Assembly (NCBI GenBank): GCA_964466315.1
Contig: CAYXNS010000004.1
Span: 1-64,000, forward strand
DNA: 64,000 nucleotides
Source of the DNA: SMWC01 sp964466315
GTDB lineage: Bacteria > Pseudomonadota > Gammaproteobacteria > Steroidobacterales > Rariloculaceae
Direction of reading: 5' to 3'
The position numbers and the translations under genes were made by a program. The first letter of the stretch is position 1, and the number at the start of each line of letters is the position of its first letter. The notes beneath the pieces were generated by a model. It was not told the origin of the DNA and made no database searches. It was given only the letters and a program-made list of their open reading frames with translations. Positions 1 through 8,287 of this stretch are shown here, piece by piece.

Positions 1-10
1 GGTGAGTCAT
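1..10 (-). CDS. Start of an unidentified minus-strand gene, cut by the window edge
   Basis: Only three codons plus one base are inside the window (Met-Thr-His). A strong Shine-Dalgarno sequence (AGGAG inside a purine-rich run, read on the minus strand) lies 6-7 bases upstream of the ATG, in the stretch at 11-30. That is the evidence that a real gene starts here. It lies downstream of the CoA-transferase on the same strand with a 68-bp gap, so it is probably the next gene of the same operon. The product cannot be told. Confidence 0.5.
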
Positions 11-78
11 ACTCGGTCTCCTTTCCTCTTTTCTTTTCTATGGCCGCTCTCGCAGCGCTTCGCAATGTAAGTCCTCGT

Positions 79-1335
79 TCAGGACGCTTTCGGCGGCTCG
101 CGCGTGAATGCGCCGGCCTGTTCCATCCCGGCAATCTCATCGTCTGCATAGCCGAGGACTTCGCTCAAGACCTCCTCCGTGTGTTCGCCGTGTAAGGGTG
201 AACGTACGACCTGTACCGGGGAGTCCGACAGCTTTATCGGGCAGCCCAGGTTGTACCACTTGCCGCGTTCGGGATGATCGAGCTTGATGTACATCTCGCG
301 CAGCTTGACGTGCTCGTCGTTGGCGAGATCCTTCGTACTCATGATCGGTCCGCAGGGTACGTTGATCTCATTCAGTATGGCCATGAGTTCGCGTTTTGTG
401 TGATTGCTTGCGAACTCAGTCAATAGTTCCCACATCTCGCCCTGGTTCTGGCGCCGGACCGTGATGTTGTTGAAACACTCATCGTTCAGCAGCGCCTCGC
501 CGCCGATCAGTTCGGCCAAGGCGTTCCAGACGTGCTCCTGCACGACGACGTAGAGATAGTCATTCGGGCCACCAGGTTTGCATTGGATCGCATTGCCCAG
601 CTGGCCACCTCCCGAGTCGTTACCGGCGCGTGGCGTGAAGTCCTCGAACTCCTGGACGGCGTATTCGGTGAGCGGTCCGTGCTCCAGACGCTGATGATCC
701 CGCCACTTTACTCGGCAGAGATTCATCACGCAGTCCATCATCGCGCATTCGACATACTGGCCGCGTCCGGTCGTCTCGCGTTGAATGAGTGCGGCCAGTA
801 TCCCGGCCATGAGGTGGACGCCAGTCCCTGAGTCGCCGATTTGAGCGCCCGTGGCGACCGGCGGTCCGTCGAAGAGACCGGACGTGCTCAGCGAACCGCC
901 CATGGCCTGGGCGACGTTCTCGTAGGCCTTGAATGCGGCGTAGGGTCCCTCGGTGCCGAAGCCCTTGACCGAAGCCATGACGATGCGCGGGTTGATCTCG
1001 TGGACCTGTTCCCAGGCAAATCCCAACCGATCGAGTACGCCCGGGCCGAAGTTCTCCATGACCACGTCACAGATCTTGATCAGCTTCGTAAAGATCTCCT
1101 TCCCCTGCGGATTTTTCAGGTTCAGTGTGATCGAGCGCTTGTTGCAGTTTAGCATCGTGAAGTAGAGGCTGTCGGCGTCGGGAATATCTCGCAGTTGTCC
1201 GCGCGTGGCGTCACCGGCCGGCGACTCGACTTTGATAACGTCCGCACCTAAAAACCCCATGAGTTGGCTCGAAGTAGGCCCGGCCTGCACATGAGTCATG
1301 TCCAGGATTCGAATTCCAGATAGTGCCTTGTCCAT
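79..1335 (-). CDS. frc: Class III CoA-transferase, formyl-CoA:oxalate CoA-transferase-like
   Basis: A 418-residue cytoplasmic enzyme of the CaiB/BaiF (family III) group, which moves CoA between acyl groups through an aspartyl-CoA thioester. The sequence shows the family features: NLKNPQGKE near residue 72, MENFGPGVLDRLGF near 93, and GAQIGDSGTG with Asp168, which falls where the catalytic Asp169 of Oxalobacter Frc lies. KAYENVAQAMGG and GLFDGPP near 136-158 also resemble Frc. It starts 18 bp after the TPP-dependent lyase gene and is probably cotranscribed with it. This pairing is the classic frc-oxc arrangement for oxalate breakdown, but other 2-hydroxyacyl-CoA lyases also sit beside such transferases. 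The family call is secure; the substrate is inferred. Confidence 0.88.
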   Translation of the reverse strand: MDKALSGIRILDMTHVQAGPTSSQLMGFLGADVIKVESPAGDATRGQLRDIPDADSLYFTMLNCNKRSITLNLKNPQGKEIFTKLIKICDVVMENFGPGVLDRLGFAWEQVHEINPRIVMASVKGFGTEGPYAAFKAYENVAQAMGGSLSTSGLFDGPPVATGAQIGDSGTGVHLMAGILAALIQRETTGRGQYVECAMMDCVMNLCRVKWRDHQRLEHGPLTEYAVQEFEDFTPRAGNDSGGGQLGNAIQCKPGGPNDYLYVVVQEHVWNALAELIGGEALLNDECFNNITVRRQNQGEMWELLTEFASNHTKRELMAILNEINVPCGPIMSTKDLANDEHVKLREMYIKLDHPERGKWYNLGCPIKLSDSPVQVVRSPLHGEHTEEVLSEVLGYADDEIAGMEQAGAFTREPPKAS

Positions 1336-1353
1336 GATTTTCGTTGTCTCCGT

Positions 1354-3099
1354 TTACTTGTACATGGTTTGACGCTTGGTGCCGGGCGCCCATTTGCTCG
1401 GATCTACCCATATGTTGATGACGGCCGAGCGACCGCTGCTGCTGACCGCCTCGCGCGCGCGCTGTAGCGCAGGTGCGATTTCGTTGCAGTCTCTAACCTC
1501 TTCGCCGTATCCGCCGAGCATTTCGGCAAACTTCGAGAAGGGCACGTCGCCCAACCGGTTGCCGACATTGCCGCGCTCGTCGCCGTACTTGGACAGTTGT
1601 CCATAGCGGATCTGATTCATGGCCGAGTTGTTGCCTATCACGGCGATATAGGGTGCGCCGAAACGGTTTGCGGTGTCCATGTCGAAAGCTGTCATTCCGA
1701 ATGAGCCGTCGCCGTAGTAGCACAGGACTTCCTTGTTCGGATGGGCTAGGCCCGAGGCCAGGGCAAAGCCGGTGCCAACGCCGAGTCCGCCGAGAGCACC
1801 GGGATCCATCCAGTTTCCGGGAGCGCGCGGTTGTACCGCTTGGGCACTGATCGTGACCACATCGCCGCCGTCGCCGATATAGATCGTGTCCTCGGTCAGG
1901 AACTCGTTGAGTTCCCAGGCGACACGATACGGGTGAATAGGGTTCGCCTCGGATCGGAAAAGCGGCATGAGTTTCTCGGTCTTGATCTTCTCGATCTCGC
2001 GAAGCTGGTCGAGCCACCCCTGGCGGCGTTTCGCGCCGTTGTCGCTCGCGGCCGTCGTCGCGTCGAGCACGGCTCCAAGGATTGCGCCGGGATCGCCGAC
2101 GAGGCCGAGCGAGACGTCGCGGTTCTTGCCCACCGTGCGGTAGTCGAGGTCGATCTGAACCACGGTTGCGTCGGCGCGCAGGCGCCGTCCGTAACCCATA
2201 CGGAAGTCGAAGGGCGTACCGATGATGATGATGACATCAGCTTCCTTAAACGCGTCGCCTCGCGTACGGTGAAAGTAATGCGGATCACCGGGCGGCAGCA
2301 AGCCACGAGAAGCTCCATTCATATAGCCCGGTATATTGAGGCCCCGTAGAAGTGCGATGGCCTCCTCGTGTCCCCGGCAGCCCCAGACCTGAGCACCGAG
2401 AAGAATCGCCGGCCTTTCGGAATTCACGAGCAGATCGGCGAGTTTTTCAATATCGGCGGGATCGCCGATCGACTTGGTCGAACCCCGGTAGTGGCCTGGT
2501 TCTGGAATTCTGGCTTTTTCGAGTGGAACTTCTGCATCCAGGACGTCGCGGGGTATTTCCAGATAGCTTGGGCCCGGCGCGCCGGCAAAACACTCGCGAG
2601 CCGCCATCGAGACCATGTCCGCGATACGCTCTGTCGAACGCGCACTCGCCGAGAACTTTGTGATCGGGGCAGCGATATCTACGTGTGGCAGATCCTGGAG
2701 CGAGCCCATCTTGTGTTGGGTCAACGCGCCTTGACCGCCGATGTGTAGAACCGGACTCTCGGATCGAAATGCGGTCGCAATCCCGGTCATCGCATTCGTG
2801 AAACCTGGACCGGCCGTCGTAATCACGCAGCCCAGCCCGCCGGTCTGGCGTGCATAGCCGTCGGCCGCATGTGCCGCAACCTGCTCATGACGCACATCGA
2901 TGATCCGAATGTCGTTGTCGATGCAGCCATCGTAGGTATCGATGATATGACCGCCGCAGAGTGTGAAGATGGTATCGACACCCTCATTTTTGAGCGCCGC
3001 AGCGACGAGATGGCCGCCAGAGATGATGGTCTCATCACGGTTTTTCTTGGCGAGAGTATCTTCCGCCGTTGTGGATTGTTGTGAAAGAACGCTTGCCAT
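1354..3099 (-). CDS. TPP-dependent 2-hydroxyacyl-CoA lyase / oxalyl-CoA decarboxylase-like enzyme
   Basis: A 581-residue thiamine-diphosphate enzyme of the acetolactate synthase superfamily. The cofactor-activating glutamate is Glu72 in VRHEQVAAHAADGYAR. The diphosphate/Mg-binding motif runs from GDG at 463-465 to NN at 490-491. The three-domain order (Pyr, central, PP) and the length match oxalyl-CoA decarboxylase, 2-hydroxyacyl-CoA lyase and acetolactate synthase large subunits. The downstream class III CoA-transferase argues for a CoA-thioester substrate. The N-terminal cofactor-pocket sequence (LCGGHIIDTYDG) is not that of Oxalobacter Oxc, so a 2-hydroxyacyl-CoA lyase is at least as likely as an oxalyl-CoA decarboxylase. 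No acetolactate synthase small subunit is adjacent. The regulator gene lies 55 bp upstream on the same strand. Confidence 0.8.
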   Translation of the reverse strand: MASVLSQQSTTAEDTLAKKNRDETIISGGHLVAAALKNEGVDTIFTLCGGHIIDTYDGCIDNDIRIIDVRHEQVAAHAADGYARQTGGLGCVITTAGPGFTNAMTGIATAFRSESPVLHIGGQGALTQHKMGSLQDLPHVDIAAPITKFSASARSTERIADMVSMAARECFAGAPGPSYLEIPRDVLDAEVPLEKARIPEPGHYRGSTKSIGDPADIEKLADLLVNSERPAILLGAQVWGCRGHEEAIALLRGLNIPGYMNGASRGLLPPGDPHYFHRTRGDAFKEADVIIIIGTPFDFRMGYGRRLRADATVVQIDLDYRTVGKNRDVSLGLVGDPGAILGAVLDATTAASDNGAKRRQGWLDQLREIEKIKTEKLMPLFRSEANPIHPYRVAWELNEFLTEDTIYIGDGGDVVTISAQAVQPRAPGNWMDPGALGGLGVGTGFALASGLAHPNKEVLCYYGDGSFGMTAFDMDTANRFGAPYIAVIGNNSAMNQIRYGQLSKYGDERGNVGNRLGDVPFSKFAEMLGGYGEEVRDCNEIAPALQRAREAVSSSGRSAVINIWVDPSKWAPGTKRQTMYK

Positions 3100-3130
3100 G
3101 GGATTTCCCTCGTCGTGCTTGTTGATTCGT

Positions 3131-3153
3131 CGCGGCGCAGACCGCGTTTTTTT
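3131..3153 (+). terminator. Terminator-like hairpin with T-run, facing right
   Basis: CGCGG at 3131-3135 pairs with CCGCG at 3142-3146 and is followed by seven T residues. This has the form of an intrinsic terminator on the plus strand, yet the flanking genes (the TPP enzyme and the GntR regulator) both run on the minus strand. In the minus direction the stem is preceded by the A-run and not followed by T, so it should not stop the operon transcript. It may stop antisense transcription, or be chance. Confidence 0.35.
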
Positions 3154-3154
3154 A

Positions 3155-3847
3155 TTAGTCCAGATAATCTACGTAGTTATTAATATGCTCGGCGAGTCCG
3201 AAGGAGTGTTCGCGGACCAACCGTTCAGCCACCTCCGTCTCTCGTGCTTCTATCGCCTCGATGATATGCAGATGATCGATAATGGAGCGATCGGCTCTGT
3301 CGCGCTCAGTAATCGTCTGAACGCGGATTGCGCGCATGTGTACGAACAACGTATCGGCCATCTGTTTCAAAAGATCACTCTTACTCAACGAAATAATGAG
3401 TTGGTGGAATTTGATGTTGGTATCTGAATATTCGTCGATATGAGCCTGAGGACCGTTCGATGCCTCGAAGGTAACGAAGAGTCTGCGTAGTTGGCCGATC
3501 TCCTCGTCAGTCGCCACCTCGGTTGCGAGTCTGGCCGCCATACTCTCCAACGCTGCCCAGACGGAAATGATCTCGAGTATCTCTTGCTTGCTCTTGCGGG
3601 CGACAAAAGTGCCCTTGCGCGGAATCATTTCCACGAGGCCTTCCTGCGCGAGGCGAGACAACGCTTCACGGATCGGCGTACGGCTTACGCCGAGATCCTC
3701 GGCCAGGCTGCGCTCGTCGAGTCTCGGTGGTTCATCGCCGCTGTAGATATCCATAGACGTGATGGCATTCCTCAGAGCGCGATAGACTCTGTCTTTGAGG
3801 CCTATACTGGTCTCTAGAGGCCGAAGTCTGATGCCGGCAACCGCCAT
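3155..3847 (-). CDS. GntR-family transcriptional regulator, FCD (FadR) subgroup
   Basis: About 230 residues. The N-terminal winged helix contains the GntR signature (RLDERSLAEDLGVSRTPIRE, then LSRLAQEGLVEMIPRKGTFV), and an all-helical FCD effector domain fills the rest. Conserved polar residues suited to metal or acid binding are visible (D.N..FH, later DHLHIIEAI). I start it at the ATG at 3847, because a longer frame would begin inside the palindromic operator upstream. It lies 55 bp before the TPP lyase gene on the same strand, so it is probably the local regulator of the lyase and CoA-transferase operon. FCD regulators usually respond to small organic acids; that the ligand is oxalate or a hydroxyacid is an inference. 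Confidence 0.88.
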   Translation of the reverse strand: MAVAGIRLRPLETSIGLKDRVYRALRNAITSMDIYSGDEPPRLDERSLAEDLGVSRTPIREALSRLAQEGLVEMIPRKGTFVARKSKQEILEIISVWAALESMAARLATEVATDEEIGQLRRLFVTFEASNGPQAHIDEYSDTNIKFHQLIISLSKSDLLKQMADTLFVHMRAIRVQTITERDRADRSIIDHLHIIEAIEARETEVAERLVREHSFGLAEHINNYVDYLD

Positions 3848-3875
3848 GGAATCATTATTATGTAATTCAGGAGGT

Positions 3876-3892
3876 TGGTATACAGTATACCA
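3876..3892. promoter_or_regulatory. Perfect 8-1-8 palindrome, probable GntR operator
   Basis: TGGTATAC-A-GTATACCA is a perfect inverted repeat, 28 bp upstream of the regulator's start codon. FCD-type GntR proteins commonly bind palindromes with a GTATAC core, so this is a good candidate autoregulatory operator. I found no second copy before the TPP lyase gene or before the ECF operon, which suggests the three-gene operon is controlled from this one site. Confidence 0.65.
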
Positions 3893-4056
3893 GTACGTGT
3901 GGGCGGGCAACCGCGTGGCAGACTTGATTGTGGACTCTCTGCGCCAATAATGAACATTAGCATTGGCCTCGCTCGTTTAAGGGAGAATAAGAAGATCGTG
4001 GGAATCGTCAGTTACTACCTGCTGGTGCTGTACGGGTTGGAGCTGGACTGATCGCT

Positions 4057-4878
4057 TCAGAACTCCATATTCCACTGCATCGTCGCCGGGTTGAACTGGA
4101 TAACGAGGTAGACGACGGATAGCAGAAAGAACGTCCAGGCGAAAATCTCGCCGCCCCGGTGCTTTGGCTGTTCGCGCATGAACGTTCGCGTCTTGTGCGC
4201 GCCGTAGCCGCGGATATCGAGCGCCATAGCCTGCGTCTGACCGTTGCGCAGGCCGAGCACGAGCATTGCGAAAGCCAGGTGCTTCATGCGGATCCATTTT
4301 CGCTTGAACCAGCTCGTGTCTTGACCCAGGTCGCGGATTCTCTGAGTGATCGAGATTTCGCGGCCTAATTTAATAAACGACGGAAACAGGATCAGCCCAA
4401 GCACGGGCGCGTGTACGAGCCGGTAATCCCAGCCGCGTTTAGACAGGTTCTGGACGAGATCGGTTGGATGAGTCGTGAAGGCGAAGGCAAGGCCGGCCGT
4501 GGCCAATGCCAGAAATCTCAACGCTAGAAGTGCGCCGAACCCCAGGGAGGCCCAGGTCAGATCCTTGACCGGCGTTCGGATCGCGATCGTGTCCGAGCCG
4601 ACGGTAGCCTGTCCGCCATAGAAGAATGGGAACACGATAGCCAGGATCATGATGAACGGCAGGGTGATCTTGCCCAGCGCCCAATAGCTCCTAAGCGAGA
4701 CACCGGTAAGGCAGGCGGCGAACAAGAAGCAGAACACGAACAGCCCCGCGCCAACATAGAGATTGGTGTTGAAGATCGCGACAAAGGATACGCTCAAGAC
4801 GAATAGCAGCTTCGAGAACGGCGACATCCGGTGAAAGAGGGAGTTGCCCTGTTTAAAGGAGAGTTCGAACTCAGCCAC
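4057..4878 (-). CDS. ecfT: ECF transporter transmembrane coupling protein (T component)
   Basis: A 273-residue membrane protein with about five hydrophobic segments. The cytoplasmic coupling motif MALDIRGYGAHKTRT near residue 225 matches the Ala-Arg-Gly signature of EcfT/CbiQ/YkoC proteins that contacts the ATPases. The N-terminal KQGNSLFHRMSPFSKLL is also typical. Its start overlaps the end of the ATPase gene by 8 bp, so the two are probably translationally coupled. With the fused double ATPase and the S component upstream it forms a complete group I ECF importer in YkoE-YkoD-YkoC order. It is the last gene of that operon. Confidence 0.88.
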   Translation of the reverse strand: MAEFELSFKQGNSLFHRMSPFSKLLFVLSVSFVAIFNTNLYVGAGLFVFCFLFAACLTGVSLRSYWALGKITLPFIMILAIVFPFFYGGQATVGSDTIAIRTPVKDLTWASLGFGALLALRFLALATAGLAFAFTTHPTDLVQNLSKRGWDYRLVHAPVLGLILFPSFIKLGREISITQRIRDLGQDTSWFKRKWIRMKHLAFAMLVLGLRNGQTQAMALDIRGYGAHKTRTFMREQPKHRGGEIFAWTFFLLSVVYLVIQFNPATMQWNMEF

Positions 4879-6622
4879 CGATGACCTCCTGGATGCGTTG
4901 CGATAGCTGCGCGGTTGTCAGAACGGGCTCGGTGAGCAGTCGCCCGGAGAATTCATGCACGGATGGGGGCTTCAGCCGGGCCCGTCCGAGAACTGCATTA
5001 TCGGCGAACAATTCCGACGGCATGCCGTCGAAAGCGACCTCTCCGTCGCAGAGTACGGCAGCCCGATCTGCATATTCGGCGACCAGCCGCATATCGTGCG
5101 TTATGAAGATAACAGCAGCCCCACCGTCGGCCAACCCCCGCAGGAGTTGCATGAGGTTTTCGGCCTGGTGATAGTCTTGGCCGAATGTGGGTTCGTCGAG
5201 AACGACCACCTCGGGTTTGCCGACAACCATCGCTGCAACCGACAGGCGTCTTTTCTGGCCGTGGCTCAAGACGTAGGGGCTCGCGTCGCGGCGATCGAGA
5301 AGACGGACCGTCTCAAGGAGCTCGATAGTGCGTTCGTTCACCTCCGCTTCGCTCAGACCGAGCGCACGCAATCCGTGTGCGATCTCGTCATAGACGGTGC
5401 CGCGAACGAATTGCTTCTCGGGAACCTGGAAGATGTACGCGACGCGCTTTACGAGCTGCGCGAAATCATAGCCGCTTGTGGGAACACCGTCGACGAGCAC
5501 AGAACCCGAATCCGGCATCATGATGCCATTGAACAACGTGGCGAGTGTCGACTTGCCGGAACCGTTCTGACCCACGATTGCGAGTAGTTCATTCCGAAAG
5601 GCCGACAAGTTAACGCCGTCCAGTACCGGACGTTCATCGTAGGCGAATGAGACGTCATTGACGCTGATGACGGCGGTGCCCAGACGTTCGCTTGGCAGTG
5701 GCGATCCCGGCTCGGCGTGCAATGGAAATCCAAGATCCAGCGTTTCGACGGCTTCGACGAGTTCGGTGCCGTTCAGCGGCACACGATCACCGAGATCGAT
5801 TCCCGCGGCCCTGAGCTCGAGCCCGACCTCCGCAGCCTGAGGGATCCAGAGACCCATGTCATCACGCACGAACAAACCGCGTTCGTCGATGAGGTCACGA
5901 GGCGTATAGGGTCCCAGGACTCTCTGCTCCTCGACGAGTAGCACGGTATCGACGCGATCGAAGACCTCATCGACTTCGTGCTCGATGACCATCACGGTCA
6001 GCCCGGTCTTCTCACATACTCGGTCGATCGTCGCCAGCACGTCGGCGGTTCCCGCAGGATCGAGATTCGATGTGGGCTCGTCCAGGATCAGCACGGAGGG
6101 CTCGAGAGCGAGCATTGCGGCGAGCGCGACGCGCTGTTTCTCGCCTCCCGATAAGTGCAAAGTCTCGCGCTGCCTGAACCCGTGTAAGCCGACGAGGTCT
6201 AGCGCGTAATCGATGCGGCGATGGATCTCCGGCGGCTCGAAGAGGTAATTTTCGAGCGCGAATCCCACTTCTTCCTCGACCGTCAGTGTGACGATCTGGT
6301 CCTCGGGATTCTGGAACAGCATGTTGATCAATCTGAAGCGTTCGGCCGACTCAAGTTCGCGGCGATTGACCAGCCCACGGTCGGGATGGTTGATCCTGAG
6401 CCGACCTTGATTTCGTCCACCGAAATAGTCGGGGTATATGCCCACTAGATTCAGGGCGAGCGTGCTTTTTCCGGACCCGCTACGGCCGAGGATCAGTACG
6501 AACGATCCCGCGTCGATCTCGAATGAGACGTCGATCAGGGCGGGTGGGCCTTCGGGCTGGCCCGTGGGAGGTTTGAACCAGAAACTGTAGTCCTCGACGA
6601 CGAGGGCGGGATCGCCGGACAC
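4871..6622 (-). CDS. ecfA: ECF transporter energizing protein with two fused ABC ATPase domains
   Basis: A 583-residue cytoplasmic protein with two complete ABC domains. Domain 1 has Walker A GRSGSGKST near 45, signature LSGGEKQRVALA near 158 and Walker B VLILDEPTSNLDP. Domain 2 has GQNGSGKST near 352, a variant signature LSHGQKRRLSVA and Walker B VVVLDEPTFGQD. This double-ATPase form is typical of YkoD-like subunits and powers substrate release from the S component through EcfT. It lies 11 bp after the S component gene and overlaps the T component. The variant LSHGQ signature in the second half is common in EcfA-type ATPases and does not imply loss of function. Confidence 0.92.
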   Translation of the reverse strand: MSGDPALVVEDYSFWFKPPTGQPEGPPALIDVSFEIDAGSFVLILGRSGSGKSTLALNLVGIYPDYFGGRNQGRLRINHPDRGLVNRRELESAERFRLINMLFQNPEDQIVTLTVEEEVGFALENYLFEPPEIHRRIDYALDLVGLHGFRQRETLHLSGGEKQRVALAAMLALEPSVLILDEPTSNLDPAGTADVLATIDRVCEKTGLTVMVIEHEVDEVFDRVDTVLLVEEQRVLGPYTPRDLIDERGLFVRDDMGLWIPQAAEVGLELRAAGIDLGDRVPLNGTELVEAVETLDLGFPLHAEPGSPLPSERLGTAVISVNDVSFAYDERPVLDGVNLSAFRNELLAIVGQNGSGKSTLATLFNGIMMPDSGSVLVDGVPTSGYDFAQLVKRVAYIFQVPEKQFVRGTVYDEIAHGLRALGLSEAEVNERTIELLETVRLLDRRDASPYVLSHGQKRRLSVAAMVVGKPEVVVLDEPTFGQDYHQAENLMQLLRGLADGGAAVIFITHDMRLVAEYADRAAVLCDGEVAFDGMPSELFADNAVLGRARLKPPSVHEFSGRLLTEPVLTTAQLSQRIQEVIGG

Positions 6623-6633
6623 GTCAGCCTAAC

Positions 6634-7254
6634 TCACGCGTGGCGTTTCCGGCCGCCGCCCAGAGCGGGCGGGTTGTCGAGAGACGGTACGCCGGCATTC
6701 TCGAGTCCGCGTCCCAGGTGCCAGGCGATGACGCCCCAGAGCAGGCCGCCGAAAGCCGCGATCGTCATGGAGATGAGCGCCCAGGTCGCACCGTCGACGA
6801 GTTGGAATCCGCCCTGACCGATAAACATCGCGCATTGGTTCACGACGGACGTTATGGCTACGGCCAGCGCGAACAGGAGTTGGCCACCCCGCCACCGCAT
6901 TAATGCGATCGTTGTAGCACCGAACGCTGCCGGAAACAGTCCATAGAACATCAACACTGGGCCGTCGGGATCACCGGCGAACCAGCGCACGAGTGCGGTG
7001 ACGCCGACGGCCAATATCACGATCATCGCGCGCTTACGGAGATAGACACCTGCGTAGAACAGGATCCACGTCGTGCCGTTATAGAAAGCGTAGATCGCGA
7101 AGCCCACCGGTCCTGTCGCCCATACCGTCCGCTCGAGAAAGCCGAGAAGCCCGATGATCTCGATCGCGGCCTGGATGACACCCAGAAGTACCGCAACCAC
7201 GATATCCATCGTGTCGAGTTTGAAATCCTGACGGATTTGATAGGTGATATTCAT
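6634..7254 (-). CDS. ykoE: ECF transporter substrate-binding (S) component, YkoE-like
   Basis: A 206-residue integral membrane protein with about six hydrophobic segments, first gene of the ECF operon. Length, topology and its place before a fused double ATPase and a T component match YkoE of the YkoEDC importer, which handles thiamine or its hydroxymethylpyrimidine precursor in Bacillus. Substrate choice is inferred from family and context; the neighbouring TPP-dependent lyase would need the cofactor. I looked for a TPP riboswitch in the 290 bp upstream and did not find one, so the operon is probably not controlled like the thiamine operon at 46 kb. The 26 residues after the last hydrophobic segment are rich in Gly, Arg and Lys. 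Confidence 0.68.
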   Translation of the reverse strand: MNITYQIRQDFKLDTMDIVVAVLLGVIQAAIEIIGLLGFLERTVWATGPVGFAIYAFYNGTTWILFYAGVYLRKRAMIVILAVGVTALVRWFAGDPDGPVLMFYGLFPAAFGATTIALMRWRGGQLLFALAVAITSVVNQCAMFIGQGGFQLVDGATWALISMTIAAFGGLLWGVIAWHLGRGLENAGVPSLDNPPALGGGRKRHA

Positions 7255-7342
7255 CGATGCCGATTCTATCCGAGTCCCTCTCGAGTTGTTACTTTCTTTC
7301 AGTCAGCCACAGAATCCCGAGTTTGGGTTCAATAGCTTCGGC

Positions 7343-7489
7343 AAGCTGCTGATAGATTTCCTCGTAGAGGATCCCGATTATCTGGCCGAGCCGTTTGCCG
7401 GGACGATGGAATGGGACTACGCACCGAATCTCGAATTCATTGGAATCGACTGTGACCCAGAAGTCTCGACGAGGCCGTGGGGAGATCTC
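7343..7489 (+). pseudogene. Possible C-terminal remnant of a secreted protein
   Basis: The 292-bp space between two minus-strand genes carries a plus-strand frame with protein-like sequence around LVEDPDYLAEPF, MEWDYAPNLEF and GIDCDPE. From memory this resembles the C-terminal tail of exported proteins of environmental Proteobacteria, where a 'DPEYL.EP' segment is followed by a single Cys near the end. No start codon with a ribosome site or N-terminal part is present, and downstream the frame runs into the methyltransferase gene. I read it as a decayed gene end; it could be chance. Confidence 0.3.
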
Positions 7490-7546
7490 GGCTCACCTGT
7501 GGTGACTAGAGTAGACTTCTCCGGTCTCTCTGAATCTCAATCCCGC

Positions 7547-8143
7547 CTATGCCCGTGCGATTCGGTAGATGAACGCCGGTGGAAGATTGAATGGCGTGAA
7601 CTTCATTAGCGACGCCTCCAGGCCGAGACTCCGAAGCAGCGAGCGGCTGATCGGGCAGCGACCGCCGTAAGTGAATTGGTAGAGGCAACCATCGTCATGC
7701 AGAGATTTGAATACCTGAGACAGTACACGAATCTTGGTTCGGGTAGGAAAGAGTAAGAGAGGCAGGCTGCTAATGACAAAATCGGCTGGTTCGGCATCGG
7801 GGCAAAGATAACGGCGTAGCGAAACTGCGTTGGCTCTAACTACGGTCGCCTCCGGAAATCTCAGCGCGAGTATGTCCGCAAATTCCTCGTTTTGCTCAAT
7901 CAACGTCAAGTCGTTCGCGTGGACGCCTGCGTCGAGAATGGCTGTAGTAACTGCTCCCGTGCCCGCGCCCAGTTCGATTACCTTTGAGCCTGGTTGTATG
8001 CGCGCGACCATCGAACTGGCGAGAAAACGACTGCTCGGCGCGAGTGCTCCCACACTGAAAGGTTGTCGCAGCATGTTCCGCAAAAAGTCGCCGAACTGTG
8101 GTCGAGACAGTTCATGCCTGATTTTGGCTTCGGCTCCGGACAT
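7547..8143 (-). CDS. SAM-dependent methyltransferase, phospholipid N-methyltransferase-like
   Basis: A 198-residue class I methyltransferase. The SAM-binding motif I is VIELGAGTGAVT near residue 56, the acidic motif II is LIEQNEEF near 82, and a DFVISSLPLLLF segment near 120 corresponds to motif IV. The N-terminal FLRNMLRQPFSVGALAPSSRFLA is characteristic of the PmtA/Ksg-like group, whose members methylate phosphatidylethanolamine or act as orphan rRNA dimethylase-like proteins. No choline-lipid genes flank it. It stands alone between the ECF operon and a drug exporter. The fold is certain and the substrate is not. Confidence 0.72.
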   Translation of the reverse strand: MSGAEAKIRHELSRPQFGDFLRNMLRQPFSVGALAPSSRFLASSMVARIQPGSKVIELGAGTGAVTTAILDAGVHANDLTLIEQNEEFADILALRFPEATVVRANAVSLRRYLCPDAEPADFVISSLPLLLFPTRTKIRVLSQVFKSLHDDGCLYQFTYGGRCPISRSLLRSLGLEASLMKFTPFNLPPAFIYRIARA

Positions 8144-8287
8144 ACTAGAGTGACCTCTTTTCTCCGAGGGTTAAACGGGGAGAGCGATTGTATTTCTTGG
8201 CTTCTTATCGGTGCTTGAGTCTCAACATACGTGGCGAAGAGTCGGATGGCAATGGTTTCGGCCTGTTCCAAGGCTTGTTCCCGGCGA

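Noticed and set aside
7255..7546. Possible TPP riboswitch in front of the ECF operon
   Set aside because: On the minus strand I found neither CTGAGA nor the TGAACCTGATC core.
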